Origin: Promethearchaeota archaeon
Lineage (GTDB): Archaea > Asgardarchaeota > Lokiarchaeia > Sigynarchaeales > SOKP01
Length of the DNA: 30,772 nucleotides
Direction: 5' to 3'
Assembly (NCBI GenBank): GCA_004524515.1
Contig: SDNV01000016.1
Coordinates: 1 to 30,772, forward strand
In this document: positions 15,519-23,694 of the stretch, piece after piece
Layout: the number at the start of each line of letters is the position of its first letter
Numbering within the stretch: position 1 is the first letter of the stretch
Made by a program: the position numbers and the translations under genes
The notes under the pieces: model-generated
What the model was told of the DNA's origin: nothing
Database searches by the model: none
Seen by the model: the letters and a program-made list of their open reading frames with translations, nothing else

Positions 15519-15659
15519 TTACTTCGAATTACAATCCTAATACGTTTAAATAACAATATTTCTTTAAAAGAATAAACTCCGAGGGTACGGAATATAACTT
15601 ATCCATTTAAATTCAAAGAGTTCCTTTTACTATGATTAATACATTTACAACATTATGAA

Positions 15660-15677
15660 GTAGTACTTTTTTACTAC
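15660..15677. repeat. 6-bp inverted repeat hairpin
   Basis: GTAGTA, loop CTTTTT, TACTAC. It lies inside the gene-poor interval about 145 bases after the 15499 hairpin. The function is unknown. Confidence 0.5.
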
Positions 15678-15925
15678 GAAGTGTTAGAAATGCGGTAAAT
15701 GTTGTGTTCTACAAAAGAGTAACAATTGGAATTTTAGCAACTTTATGACAACTAAGATAAATAATACGCTACGTCTAAAATCTCATAGAATATAAGTGTG
15801 TTTGTGAATTGGGAACTTCATTCCGAATGAATGAATAAAAATTCTCAGGAGATCTTAAACTCATTGAAACAAAATCTCAGAGAATTATATAGTATTCGGA
15901 GACTATTATTTTCCCACCTTTTTTC

Positions 15926-16729
15926 TTAGAACTTTTGTATTTCAAATAAGTCCAATTTCGTATCTATGTCATAGAAGTCATAGTCCTTGTCAATCTCAAT
16001 TGCCCCAATTTTACTACCTCTTTTTATTAGGTGATTTAGAATTCCTTTAATGGTGGTTACAGAAAGTTGTTTTTCTATATCAATGATGTCGTGGATGAAA
16101 TGATAGGAAAATAAAAAAATCGGAATAATTTGGTCAATAACTTCAGAATTAGAAAGATTTTGGAATGCTTCTTGCTTAATTGTTTTTAGAAATTTTTTCG
16201 AACCTGTTTCCTCTAAGTCTATTAATGAAATTCGTTCTGATTGGGTTTTTTGTTTCAGTGAAATCACTTCAATTTTTCTATAAAAAATTAGAGGATATTC
16301 TAGATTACCTTTAATTTTTTCATGGAAGACTGAAAAAATCTCATTTAAAAGGTCATATTGAAAAATCGTGTCTCCGGGAATTATGAGATATACATACTTA
16401 TCTTGAAAAATATTTTTATCCCTAGTTATGGAGAGAAAAGAATAGAGGGGACCTAATTTATATTGCTCCAAGGAATCAATTAAAATTAATTTTTCCTGAA
16501 GATTTAGATTTTCTATTACAAGATGTTCTAAAAATTCATCAATTTTCTCTCCTAAATGGCCTTTAACTATCGCAATCTTATAAACTCCCATTTTAAGTAG
16601 TAAATCGATGTTGTGATGAAGGATCGACTTATTACCTAAGCTGTTAATTTGTATCAAAGGTTTTGGGATATTTTTAATAGTTTTTCTTAGTCGCTTACCC
16701 TCTCCCGCACATAAAATGACAGCAATGAT
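15926..16729 (-). CDS. sugar/phospholipid-precursor nucleotidyltransferase
   Basis: NTP transferase of the GT-A-like superfamily (GlmU/RfbA/MobA relatives) that would activate a phosphorylated sugar or polyol with a nucleotide. The nucleotide-binding loop is AVILCAGEGKRLRK, with the Lys of IPKPLIQI, KMGVYKIAIVKGHLGEKI, LGPLYSFLSI and the metal-binding Asp of LIIPGDTIF. It is the third gene after aspS and MetAP. Family proteins begin directly with the first strand, which points to ATC at 16727-16729 (267 residues). Canonical choices, ATG 16774 or TTG 16762, overlap the MetAP gene and add a poorly conserved leader. The exact substrate is unknown. Confidence 0.82.
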   Translation of the reverse strand: MIAVILCAGEGKRLRKTIKNIPKPLIQINSLGNKSILHHNIDLLLKMGVYKIAIVKGHLGEKIDEFLEHLVIENLNLQEKLILIDSLEQYKLGPLYSFLSITRDKNIFQDKYVYLIIPGDTIFQYDLLNEIFSVFHEKIKGNLEYPLIFYRKIEVISLKQKTQSERISLIDLEETGSKKFLKTIKQEAFQNLSNSEVIDQIIPIFLFSYHFIHDIIDIEKQLSVTTIKGILNHLIKRGSKIGAIEIDKDYDFYDIDTKLDLFEIQKF

Positions 16730-16742
16730 TCTATTTTTTACA

Positions 16743-17660
16743 TCATTCCTTAGTTGTGACAATGGTCTTACCATCCAAATCAATAATAATGGTATGTTCT
16801 TGTTGAGCAACAAACGCTCCAGATCGTTCTATTAAAAGAGGGTAATGATCCAGTATTTTTTTTCGCACAAAGGTATTAATTATAGTCTGAATTTTACTTT
16901 TGGGAATTATTTCTTTATTTTCTAATAATCGAGGTGAAAATGGAAGATGCTGAGTTATGTGTTCTATTTTATTCATATACCCTTGTTGCTCATAAGGCAT
17001 ATTTTTTTTTGCTTTTTTAACAAACCGATAAATGTAAGACTTTTTACCATTTATAACTTTCCCTATTCCGGATGTAGAAAAAGGTTCGCATGCATACGCA
17101 TCTCCCGGTTTTAATACCTGATTATGAGCCTTTTCCTTGTAGTTAGGAATAAAAGGTCCTGCATGCAAATTAAATTGTTTAAGTTCATGACCTCCTAGAT
17201 TGGTAATGGGTCTTAAACCATAACTAATAATTTTTTGAGCAATGACTTCTCCCATCTCATATAATTTAGTTCCAGGTCTAAATATTTCAATTGCAGCTTC
17301 AAGACCTTCCTCTGCAGCATCTATATAGTTTTGAAGGGTTGGATCCTGATCTAGATTTATAGTTATCGCTGAATCCGCGATATATCCATTAGAATGCGCC
17401 CCACAATCAATTTTTAATAATCCTTTTTCAGGTATAAGGGTTTTATCATCGATAACCGGGCTGTAATGTGCAGCCACCTCATTTAAAGACAAGTTCACCG
17501 GAAAAGCTAATTCACATTCATTTTTATACACTTGTGCTTCAATTTTGTTAGCAACTTCTAAAAATGAAGCACCAGGAGTTATAATCTGTTGGGCGGTTTT
17601 CTTGGCCGCAATAACTGCTTTTCCTGCTTTAATATAATCCTGGATATAATTTTCACTCAT
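16743..17660 (-). CDS. map: methionine aminopeptidase, type II
   Basis: Removes the initiator methionine from nascent proteins. The dinuclear metal ligands are all visible: D85 (KIDCGAH), D96 (IADSAIT), H158 (LGGHEL), E192 (ACEPF) and E288 (AQQEHT), plus the substrate-side H65 (AAHYSP). The helical insertion between H158 and E288 marks type II, as in archaea and eukaryotic MetAP2. The 305 residues fit archaeal enzymes. ATG 17660 starts 38 bases after the aspS stop, in the same operon. Its stop region GGAATGATG may serve as ribosome binding site for the next gene. Confidence 0.95.
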   Translation of the reverse strand: MSENYIQDYIKAGKAVIAAKKTAQQIITPGASFLEVANKIEAQVYKNECELAFPVNLSLNEVAAHYSPVIDDKTLIPEKGLLKIDCGAHSNGYIADSAITINLDQDPTLQNYIDAAEEGLEAAIEIFRPGTKLYEMGEVIAQKIISYGLRPITNLGGHELKQFNLHAGPFIPNYKEKAHNQVLKPGDAYACEPFSTSGIGKVINGKKSYIYRFVKKAKKNMPYEQQGYMNKIEHITQHLPFSPRLLENKEIIPKSKIQTIINTFVRKKILDHYPLLIERSGAFVAQQEHTIIIDLDGKTIVTTKE

Positions 17661-17698
17661 AATTTCATAAAATAAGAATGTTATTTGTTTTGATTTGA

Positions 17699-19018
17699 TT
17701 AGGGTGTTAATCTATCTGGTGTTCTAGGGTACATTACAGCTTCTCTTATATCCTCTAATCCGCACAAAAATGTGATCCATCTATCAATTCCTAATCCAAA
17801 TCCCGCATGGGGAGGCATTCCATAATCGAATATGTTGAGATGAGATTCAAAAGAGAGCGGATTTAGCCCCTTCTCTTCAAGTGCTTGAGTCAATTGTTTA
17901 CTACTATGGACTCTTGTTCCACCAGAGGTGAGTTCAAGCCATCCCATTTGTAAATCAAAGGATTCACTATATTTGGGATTTTCTGATGGCATTATGTAAA
18001 AGGGTTTGATAGACATTGGCCAGTGAGTTATATAATAATACCCTGTTAGTTCTTCTCCTAATTTTCTATAGGCTTCAGTAGAAATATCCTCACCAAATTC
18101 TATATTGAATCCAAATTTTTCATTTACTAAATCGAGAATTTCCTCGTACCTATATCGCTCAAACGGTAGTTTCGGAACAAGAGTTTTTTTTTCCATATTC
18201 AAGAATTTGAGAGCATTCATTTCTTTTTCTCGAATGTTTTTAATGGCCTGATGGACTAATTGTTCCAAGAGTTCAAGTACATCATTCATGGTAGCGAATG
18301 CCATTTCCACATCCAGCGTGAAGATTTCGCATAAATGTCGTTTGGTATGACTTTTTTCTGCTCTAAAACAATCACTAATCTCAAAAACGCGCTCGAATAC
18401 TCCACTCAATTGTTCTTTATACAATTGGGCGGATTGAGTAAGAAACGCCTCTCTATCAAAATACATAATCGGAAATAATTCGGTTCCGCCTTCAGTGGCA
18501 CTCCCTATTATTTTTGGAGTTGTAATTTCTGTAAAATGATGGTCAAATAAGAAATTCCTAATGGACTTTAATAGCTCCCCTCGAATTTGAAATATTGCTT
18601 GATTTCTTACAGATCTTAGGTCCAATGCCCGATTATTTAATCTTAAATCTAATTCAGAAATTGTTTCTCCCGTCATATCAATGGGTAGCTTTTCGGGAGT
18701 TTTATTCAAAATTTTTAGATCAGACGGAATTATTTCAATTCCGCCGGGAGCTTTCTTAAAGCCTTTTACTTTTCCTTTGACCATAATGCAATATTGATAT
18801 CCAACCTTGGTTTTTTCAAAAACTTCATCAGATACCACTCCTTTTTTCAAAGTTATTTGACGCTCTCCATATTTATCTTGAAGATTGATAAATTTTAATC
18901 CTCCTAAATCTCTATAATTCCGAACCCAACCTCCAAGAATAATCTCTTTATCCACTAAGTCTGGAGTAACTTCATTAGTATAATGGGTTTTACGCCAATT
19001 TTCTATATCATCTAACAT
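17699..19018 (-). CDS. aspS: aspartyl-tRNA synthetase, archaeal type
   Basis: Class IIb synthetase charging aspartate. The N-terminal OB-fold anticodon domain is seen in [21 protein letters not shown]. The catalytic domain follows without the bacterial GAD insertion: [34 protein letters not shown], motif 2 [15 protein letters not shown] and motif 3 GFGLGIDRW near the C-terminus. Its 439 residues are normal for archaea. Whether it also aspartylates tRNA-Asn cannot be decided here. It is the first gene of the minus-strand operon with MetAP and the nucleotidyltransferase, and diverges from the methyltransferase gene. Confidence 0.96.
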   Translation of the reverse strand: MLDDIENWRKTHYTNEVTPDLVDKEIILGGWVRNYRDLGGLKFINLQDKYGERQITLKKGVVSDEVFEKTKVGYQYCIMVKGKVKGFKKAPGGIEIIPSDLKILNKTPEKLPIDMTGETISELDLRLNNRALDLRSVRNQAIFQIRGELLKSIRNFLFDHHFTEITTPKIIGSATEGGTELFPIMYFDREAFLTQSAQLYKEQLSGVFERVFEISDCFRAEKSHTKRHLCEIFTLDVEMAFATMNDVLELLEQLVHQAIKNIREKEMNALKFLNMEKKTLVPKLPFERYRYEEILDLVNEKFGFNIEFGEDISTEAYRKLGEELTGYYYITHWPMSIKPFYIMPSENPKYSESFDLQMGWLELTSGGTRVHSSKQLTQALEEKGLNPLSFESHLNIFDYGMPPHAGFGLGIDRWITFLCGLEDIREAVMYPRTPDRLTP

Positions 19019-19105
19019 ATATTTTAGCCGTACTCGCTATTAATTTAAAATTATATTTTGAAATGAAAAATAACAATAAAATTTTTTGTTATCTTATGTT
19101 GTAAT

Positions 19106-20665
19106 ATGGTAAAATTGATTTGGGATAAGAAACCTCAATCTAACTTAATTAAATTAAGAAGTCAAGCAAGTGAGCCATTAAAAGAAATGGAGATTCATAT
19201 TCCACCCAAAAATGAAAAAGGAAAAGAAACAGGAAATAAGATATATAAGCGTGAGAATAAACAGCTATCATGGCCAAATACGAATATAAATTGGCTTAAT
19301 TTATTAATTTGGGGGGATAATCGCTCTGTTATGAGTTCATTATTAAAAGATTTTGCGGGGAAAATAAATTTAATCTATATTGACCCTCCTTTTGCAACCG
19401 GAGGTGATTTTAATTTAAAAATTCAGATCGGGGAAGAAAATACCTCCAAGACTTCTACATATTTAAGTAAAAAAGCGTACAGTGATAATTGGAGAGAAGG
19501 TCTGGACGCTTATCTTAATTTCATGTATGAAAGATTAGTTTTAATGAGGGGATTATTAGAAGACCATGGCTCTATTTACGTCCATTTAGATTGGCATGTA
19601 GGGCATTATTTAAAAATTATGATGGATGAGATTTTTGGGGCGGATAATTTTCAAAACGAAATTATCTGGGCTTATCCTGCTGCATCAGTAAAAACCAGAA
19701 ATTTTTTTATTCGTTCCTATGATACCATTTTATTTTATACTAAAACCCAGGACTATGTGTTTAACGATGATCCGAATATTTATATGGAATATTCCGATAG
19801 AGTGAAAAATGCGTTAAAAAAAGATGAAAAAGGGATTTATTATTATCGTGGAGGGAGTCATAATGGAAAAAAATTATCCAGAAAAGTGTATATCACTCAC
19901 GAAGGGATTTTTCCTAGAGATGTGTGGAATGATATCCCTTATATACGAGCTAACACCATTGAATATCAAGGATTCTCCACTCAAAAACCCGAACTTTTAT
20001 TAAAAAGGATTATTTTAGCCTCGTCGAATGAGAATGATCTAATCGCAGATTTTTTCTGTGGAACGGGAACAACCTTATCAGTGGCTGAGAAATTGGGGAG
20101 ACGTTGGATTGGATGTGATTTAGCTAAACAAGCAATTTATTTGGCAAGAAAGAGAATGCTGGATATATATAATAGTAATGACATAATTAATAGAAAAGAG
20201 ATTTATAAAAAACATTATCAGTGCTTTAAAATTTTGCACTCAAGTGAAACTCAAAAAGAAATTCAAATTCCTGAAGAATTTCTAAGCAAGGAGATACAAA
20301 GTGTAAAAACTATCAGAAACATAGAAAATCCTACCTTTGAGATAAGTTTAAACGTTCAAGGAAATAAAGTTAAAATTGAATTAAAAAATTATATTATTCC
20401 CTATTTAGATTTACTAGCTGAAAATGTTAAGGGCCATGTGAAAAAATGGAGTGATTGGATAGATTATTGGTCAGTTGATTTTGATTTCAAACATAGTCTT
20501 TTTACTACTAGATGGGTGTCATACAGAACACCCAAGAAAAGAGGGTTAAAATTAAGTTCCACTTCATATGAATATGAAGAATCAGGAACTTTAATTGTAT
20601 GTGTTAAAGTTATAGATATTTTAGGTAGGGAAACCAATCAAACTTATGAAATTGATATAAAATGA
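19106..20665 (+). CDS. site-specific DNA methyltransferase, beta-class (COG2189-like)
   Basis: N6-adenine or N4-cytosine DNA methyltransferase of 519 residues. The order is beta-class: catalytic motif IV IDPPFATGG at about 92-100, then a target-recognition region with SIYVHLDWHVGHYLKIMMDEIFG, and then the S-adenosylmethionine motif I ADFFCGTGTTLSVAEKLGRRWIGCDL at about 312-337, with STQKPELLLKRII just before. A C-terminal beta-rich domain ends in TLIVCVKVIDILGRETNQTYEIDI, as in type III Mod-like proteins. No restriction subunit lies beside it, so it appears solitary. ATG 19106 starts 87 bases from the divergent aspS; the intervening bases are AT-rich promoter. Confidence 0.9.
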   Translation: MVKLIWDKKPQSNLIKLRSQASEPLKEMEIHIPPKNEKGKETGNKIYKRENKQLSWPNTNINWLNLLIWGDNRSVMSSLLKDFAGKINLIYIDPPFATGGDFNLKIQIGEENTSKTSTYLSKKAYSDNWREGLDAYLNFMYERLVLMRGLLEDHGSIYVHLDWHVGHYLKIMMDEIFGADNFQNEIIWAYPAASVKTRNFFIRSYDTILFYTKTQDYVFNDDPNIYMEYSDRVKNALKKDEKGIYYYRGGSHNGKKLSRKVYITHEGIFPRDVWNDIPYIRANTIEYQGFSTQKPELLLKRIILASSNENDLIADFFCGTGTTLSVAEKLGRRWIGCDLAKQAIYLARKRMLDIYNSNDIINRKEIYKKHYQCFKILHSSETQKEIQIPEEFLSKEIQSVKTIRNIENPTFEISLNVQGNKVKIELKNYIIPYLDLLAENVKGHVKKWSDWIDYWSVDFDFKHSLFTTRWVSYRTPKKRGLKLSSTSYEYEESGTLIVCVKVIDILGRETNQTYEIDIK

Positions 20666-20670
20666 ATTTT

Positions 20671-22053
20671 TTATTTCATTAATTCTCTGAGGAGCATGGT
20701 GGCATAAGTTCCTTTGGCTAGGGCAAATTCAATTTTAAGCTTTTTAGCTCCTGGAAAAAGCTCATCATCGTCAAATTTCACAAGTTTGAATCCAATTGGT
20801 TTCACAATCATTGCTCGAAACGAACCCTTGTACTCAAATTTATGAAGTAATTCACTATTGAAAATAGTGATATTAATTGCCTCTTTTTCAATTATTTCTT
20901 CAAATAATGATCTCATCAAAGGAAATTCATTAAAATCCGTGTCATATCCAACAATAGGAATGACGATAGCGGCTCGGTTTAAATTTATTGCCCTTTTTAA
21001 AAACTTATCATACTTGCCTTGGAGGTTCCCATATATATATTTTATATGGGTAATTTGTCCATGGTCATCATCTAAAATACTTATAGCATCCCCTTGGACG
21101 GGTTTTGTCAAAGAAATCCCTTTTTCTGCTCTTAAAGAGATCATTTTATTAAAAATATAAGATTGAAAAGCGCTTATTAATAAATTTTTTAAATCTGAAG
21201 GTAATAAATTAAAACATCCTTCATAATCATTAGGATGTTCAATTAGATGGTTAATCATCCATCTTTCATAATTTAAACCCTTTGGAAAATTTTTGTAGGC
21301 TTTTTTTAAATTCTCATCTTGCTCCAAAGTCCCACGCAACTCTTGTAGAAATTTGCTTTCAGTGGAATATACTCTGGAAACATACTCATTGAATGCTTCT
21401 TTAAAATTATTTTCTAATAAATAGCGTCCCACTAAATGAGAATTTGGGCGATAAATTCCAAATCTTTGGAGGCCAAAATAATTAAGAAATCCATTTTTTA
21501 TTACTTTATTTGCTAAAATTTCAATCCGTTTATTAATATTTTTTTTATCTTCAATATTTCTTATAGTTATGGTAAAATGATTACCTCGATTGCCTCCCAG
21601 TTTGACAGGTTTTCTAGTTGGTTTAATATGTCTTATAAAAATATCCCGTATCTTTAGTTTTTTTAAATCTTTCACATAATTTCCTTTGATTGATATCTTT
21701 TGTACGCTAATTGAAGCTCTGTCTTTCAATCCAGAATAATGAATCAATTCAGATGGAATTTTTAAAGCTTGACTAAGATCCCTTAAAGCTTCGAAAGTGT
21801 CTTTATTAATTTTAATTAAATTGAAAGTTGTAAATTTATCTTTATGTTCCTTGGAAAAATCCATTGTAGAATAATCTTCTTTTATCTCAAGCGTGACTCC
21901 GTCATCAATTATTTCTTTTACAATGAAATCTTTGAAAATATGTTTGTAAATGCCCTTAATGCCTTCTATTTGAGAATTAATATATGCTTCTATCCCAACA
22001 AATCGCTCCACATCTTTTTCATTATTTAAAATAAGAGAATTATTTTCATCCAT
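20671..22053 (-). CDS. truD: tRNA pseudouridine(13) synthase
   Basis: Converts uridine 13 of certain tRNAs to pseudouridine. The catalytic Asp is in HYSGLKDRASISVQKI (near residue 111). Also visible are GNRGNHFTITIRNI, LNYFGLQRFGIYRPNSHLVGRYLL and the C-terminal KIEFALAKGTYATMLLRELMK. Archaeal TruD has an enlarged domain between these parts, consistent with about 460 residues. I chose ATG 22053; a TTG at 22062 would add three residues. It is the last gene of the eL38 operon, 45 bases after pth2. Its stop lies five bases from the methyltransferase stop on the other strand. Confidence 0.95.
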   Translation of the reverse strand: MDENNSLILNNEKDVERFVGIEAYINSQIEGIKGIYKHIFKDFIVKEIIDDGVTLEIKEDYSTMDFSKEHKDKFTTFNLIKINKDTFEALRDLSQALKIPSELIHYSGLKDRASISVQKISIKGNYVKDLKKLKIRDIFIRHIKPTRKPVKLGGNRGNHFTITIRNIEDKKNINKRIEILANKVIKNGFLNYFGLQRFGIYRPNSHLVGRYLLENNFKEAFNEYVSRVYSTESKFLQELRGTLEQDENLKKAYKNFPKGLNYERWMINHLIEHPNDYEGCFNLLPSDLKNLLISAFQSYIFNKMISLRAEKGISLTKPVQGDAISILDDDHGQITHIKYIYGNLQGKYDKFLKRAINLNRAAIVIPIVGYDTDFNEFPLMRSLFEEIIEKEAINITIFNSELLHKFEYKGSFRAMIVKPIGFKLVKFDDDELFPGAKKLKIEFALAKGTYATMLLRELMK

Positions 22054-22098
22054 ATTAGGCAACTAAATTAGGCAAATACCTGTCGTTCACAAAAATTA

Positions 22099-22455
22099 TT
22101 ATAATAATTTTAGATCCCCTGTTATTTTATCAATTTCATTAGAAAGAGTTGGGCCAATCCCTAATGCGGTAGTTGTCCCAGGCTCTAGTTGAGTCAACCC
22201 CGCATCCTTAACAAGAAAGCATTCAATTTTTGTTTTTTGTAATAAGATATATATCTCCTGTAATTGTTCCTTACTCTGAACTTTTAGTATCACTTTTTTC
22301 TGACCGGTGTTTTTCCAATTCTTCCATATATTTTTATTTTTTACCCGAACTAGATCAGAAGCTGAAACACTAGCGTGACATGCTTGAGCACATTTCTTTC
22401 CAGTACTCATTCCTAAATCGGTTCTGATTAAAATAACTTGTTTATACTCAGTCAT
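22099..22455 (-). CDS. pth2: peptidyl-tRNA hydrolase Pth2
   Basis: Releases tRNA from prematurely dropped peptidyl-tRNA. Archaeal/eukaryotic Pth2 signature: [25 protein letters not shown] at the N-terminus with catalytic Lys and His, and [22 protein letters not shown] near the C-terminus. At 118 residues it has the standard size. ATG 22455 is preferred; a farther ATG at 22488 would add a hydrophobic leader not found in the family. It lies between the zinc/KH-like gene and truD with regular spacing of about 45 bases, and pth2-truD adjacency is known in other archaea. Confidence 0.95.
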   Translation of the reverse strand: MTEYKQVILIRTDLGMSTGKKCAQACHASVSASDLVRVKNKNIWKNWKNTGQKKVILKVQSKEQLQEIYILLQKTKIECFLVKDAGLTQLEPGTTTALGIGPTLSNEIDKITGDLKLL

Positions 22456-22500
22456 GAATTTATATATAATAATAGATTGAAAAATCAAGAATAATTTTAC

Positions 22501-23013
22501 TTAGGCAAACTCAATTCTCGTCACTTTTCCAGTTAACTCTAAGGTTAGGTCTTCCAGCTCTTCTTTAGTAAACAAAATTTTGTCTTTATCTGAAATCCGT
22601 AAAATACCTTTAAATTCGATATCTCCCGTTGCTAAAAAAATTTCATTTAGGCTTAACAATTTAGCCGGGGCAATTAGGCTTTCTATTACCGCCCGGGGTT
22701 TATTAGTTTTTTCAATTATTATTATCTCATCAATCTCATATGACTCTTTAATCCAACTTAATAAATCTTCATTAATCCTAAGTTTATCTCTCTTACCTAC
22801 AACCAGAATAACCACATCTTCATAATCGATAGCTTTATAAAAAGATACATCTTTTAAAAATTCAAATCTTCCATCTGTCTCTTCTAATTCAAGCAAATCC
22901 CGTGCTAAGTCTAATTCAAAATCCGTGATCTCTCCCTCATCAAGTTTCTTCTGACAACTATTACATAAAAATCCGGAATTCACGCAAGTTTTACAGGCAG
23001 GGAGGTTTTTCAT
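22501..23013 (-). CDS. archaeal zinc-finger/KH-like (NusA-like) protein
   Basis: A 170-residue archaeal protein with an N-terminal zinc motif: CKTCVNSGFLCNSCQKKLDEGEI has four cysteines as CxxC and CxxC, and the following helix FELDLARDLLELEE is typical of an archaeal family annotated as NusA-like or KH-domain. The next part (YKAIDYEDVVILVVGKRDK) matches that fold, but the GxxG loop that binds RNA in KH domains is not evident. The end LTGKVTRIEFA is conserved-looking. ATG 23013 is the start, with TTG 23016 just before it. It sits 41 bases after eL38 in the translation operon. A transcription or translation role is inferred. Confidence 0.72.
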   Translation of the reverse strand: MKNLPACKTCVNSGFLCNSCQKKLDEGEITDFELDLARDLLELEETDGRFEFLKDVSFYKAIDYEDVVILVVGKRDKLRINEDLLSWIKESYEIDEIIIIEKTNKPRAVIESLIAPAKLLSLNEIFLATGDIEFKGILRISDKDKILFTKEELEDLTLELTGKVTRIEFA

Positions 23014-23054
23014 CAACTAATTACCAAATAAAATTTCAAGTTTAATTGATTAAA

Positions 23055-23252
23055 TTATAGTTCTATTACTTCACAACTTATTTGTTTTAAAAGACGTTCG
23101 GCGGATTCTGGTGAAGTCTTCAAAGTAAAAAGATGTTTTTTCGTTCTTAATTTTAGTTTCACACTATCTTTTACTCGTTTTACTCTACAATGCACAGCAA
23201 ATTCGGCTAATTTTAGAAATTTTTCTTCTTCAAATATTTGTCTTGGCAACAC
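23055..23252 (-). CDS. rpl38e: ribosomal protein eL38
   Basis: Large-subunit ribosomal protein shared by eukaryotes and some archaea. The sequence PRQIFEEEKFLKLAEFA, then VKRVKDSVKLKLRTKKHLFTLKTS and ERLLKQISCEVIEL follows eukaryotic eL38 (MPRKIEEIKDFL, then VKFKVRCSRYLYTL and the terminal KEL) over its whole 65-residue length. The frame opens with GTG 23250-23252 then TTG 23247-23249; TTG would give MPRQIF, which matches family N-termini better. It is the first gene of the operon eL38 - zinc/KH - pth2 - truD and is divergent from eL40. Confidence 0.93.
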   Translation of the reverse strand: MLPRQIFEEEKFLKLAEFAVHCRVKRVKDSVKLKLRTKKHLFTLKTSPESAERLLKQISCEVIEL

Positions 23253-23428
23253 TTATCATCTATTATCTATTTTGTTAGATCTATACTTTATGAAATTTTA
23301 ATTTTATTATGTTAAACTATTATTTTTAAAATTGGAGACCCTTTTCTATCCAAAAATTTTATTTTGAATCCTAAATTTCCCCATTTATTCTTAACTGATT
23401 ATCATCATTTTAATTTTTAATAAAAAAA

Positions 23429-23444
23429 GAGTTGAATCATAATT
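23429..23444 (+). promoter_or_regulatory. Shine-Dalgarno GAGTTGA and ATT start of eL40
   Basis: GAGTTGA at 23429-23435 matches the archaeal GGAGGTGAT element at six of seven positions and lies six bases ahead of ATT 23442-23444. The frame has a TGA at 23433-23435 and then only ATC, ATA and ATT before the conserved [12 protein letters not shown] is adjacent to the Pro that normally follows the initiator Met. Confidence 0.6.
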
Positions 23445-23603
23445 CCCATCGACGATCCGGTTAAAAGAAAAATTGCTAGACATCATTTGTTAGAAAAAAG
23501 TGTTTGCAGAAGGTGTGGTGCCTTAAATCCAGTTAAAGCAACCAAATGCAGACGATGTCACGGTAAAGATTTACGACCAAAACGTAAAGATTTGACCAAG
23601 TAA
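23442..23603 (+). CDS. rpl40e: ribosomal protein eL40 (ATT start)
   Basis: Small zinc-binding large-subunit protein of 53 residues: [20 protein letters not shown], then [18 protein letters not shown] with the four zinc cysteines, and a basic end [10 protein letters not shown]. Length and sequence fit archaeal eL40. No ATG, GTG or TTG occurs between the upstream TGA and the conserved N-terminus; the first canonical codon in frame is a TTG inside the conserved helix, which would remove about fifteen residues. The start is therefore ATT 23442. It is too short for routine gene finding. It diverges from the eL38 operon across about 190 AT-rich bases. Confidence 0.93.
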   Translation: MPIDDPVKRKIARHHLLEKSVCRRCGALNPVKATKCRRCHGKDLRPKRKDLTK

Positions 23604-23694
23604 TTAAAATTAGAACAATTAATCCTTATTTTAATTTTTATTACATATACTTATTAAAATAATTAACTCAATTCAAATTCTAAGAATAGAGGGA

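Larger units (their letters stand above)
15118..15925. other. 808-base gene-poor interval
   Basis: No convincing protein gene is present on either strand between the cyclophilin-like start and the nucleotidyltransferase stop. It holds the minus-strand promoter region of the cyclophilin-like gene, a TATA-like box with a T tract (candidate small RNA), and several short hairpins: 15337-15362, 15499-15518 and 15660-15677. No tRNA, rRNA, RNase P or SRP RNA signatures were seen. It is by far the longest gap in the window. Confidence 0.7.

Noticed and set aside
15118..15925. CRISPR array, tRNA, RNase P RNA or SRP RNA in the long gap
   Set aside because: No regular repeat-spacer pattern, no tRNA T-loop sequence such as GTTCGAATC, and no RNase P or SRP consensus motifs were seen on either strand.
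23335..23420. Minus-strand open frame reading GNLGFKIKFLDRKGSPILKIIV before a stop
   Set aside because: It looks protein-like but is only about 28 codons from stop to stop, with no start codon or ribosome binding site. Possibly a relic; not enough to call.
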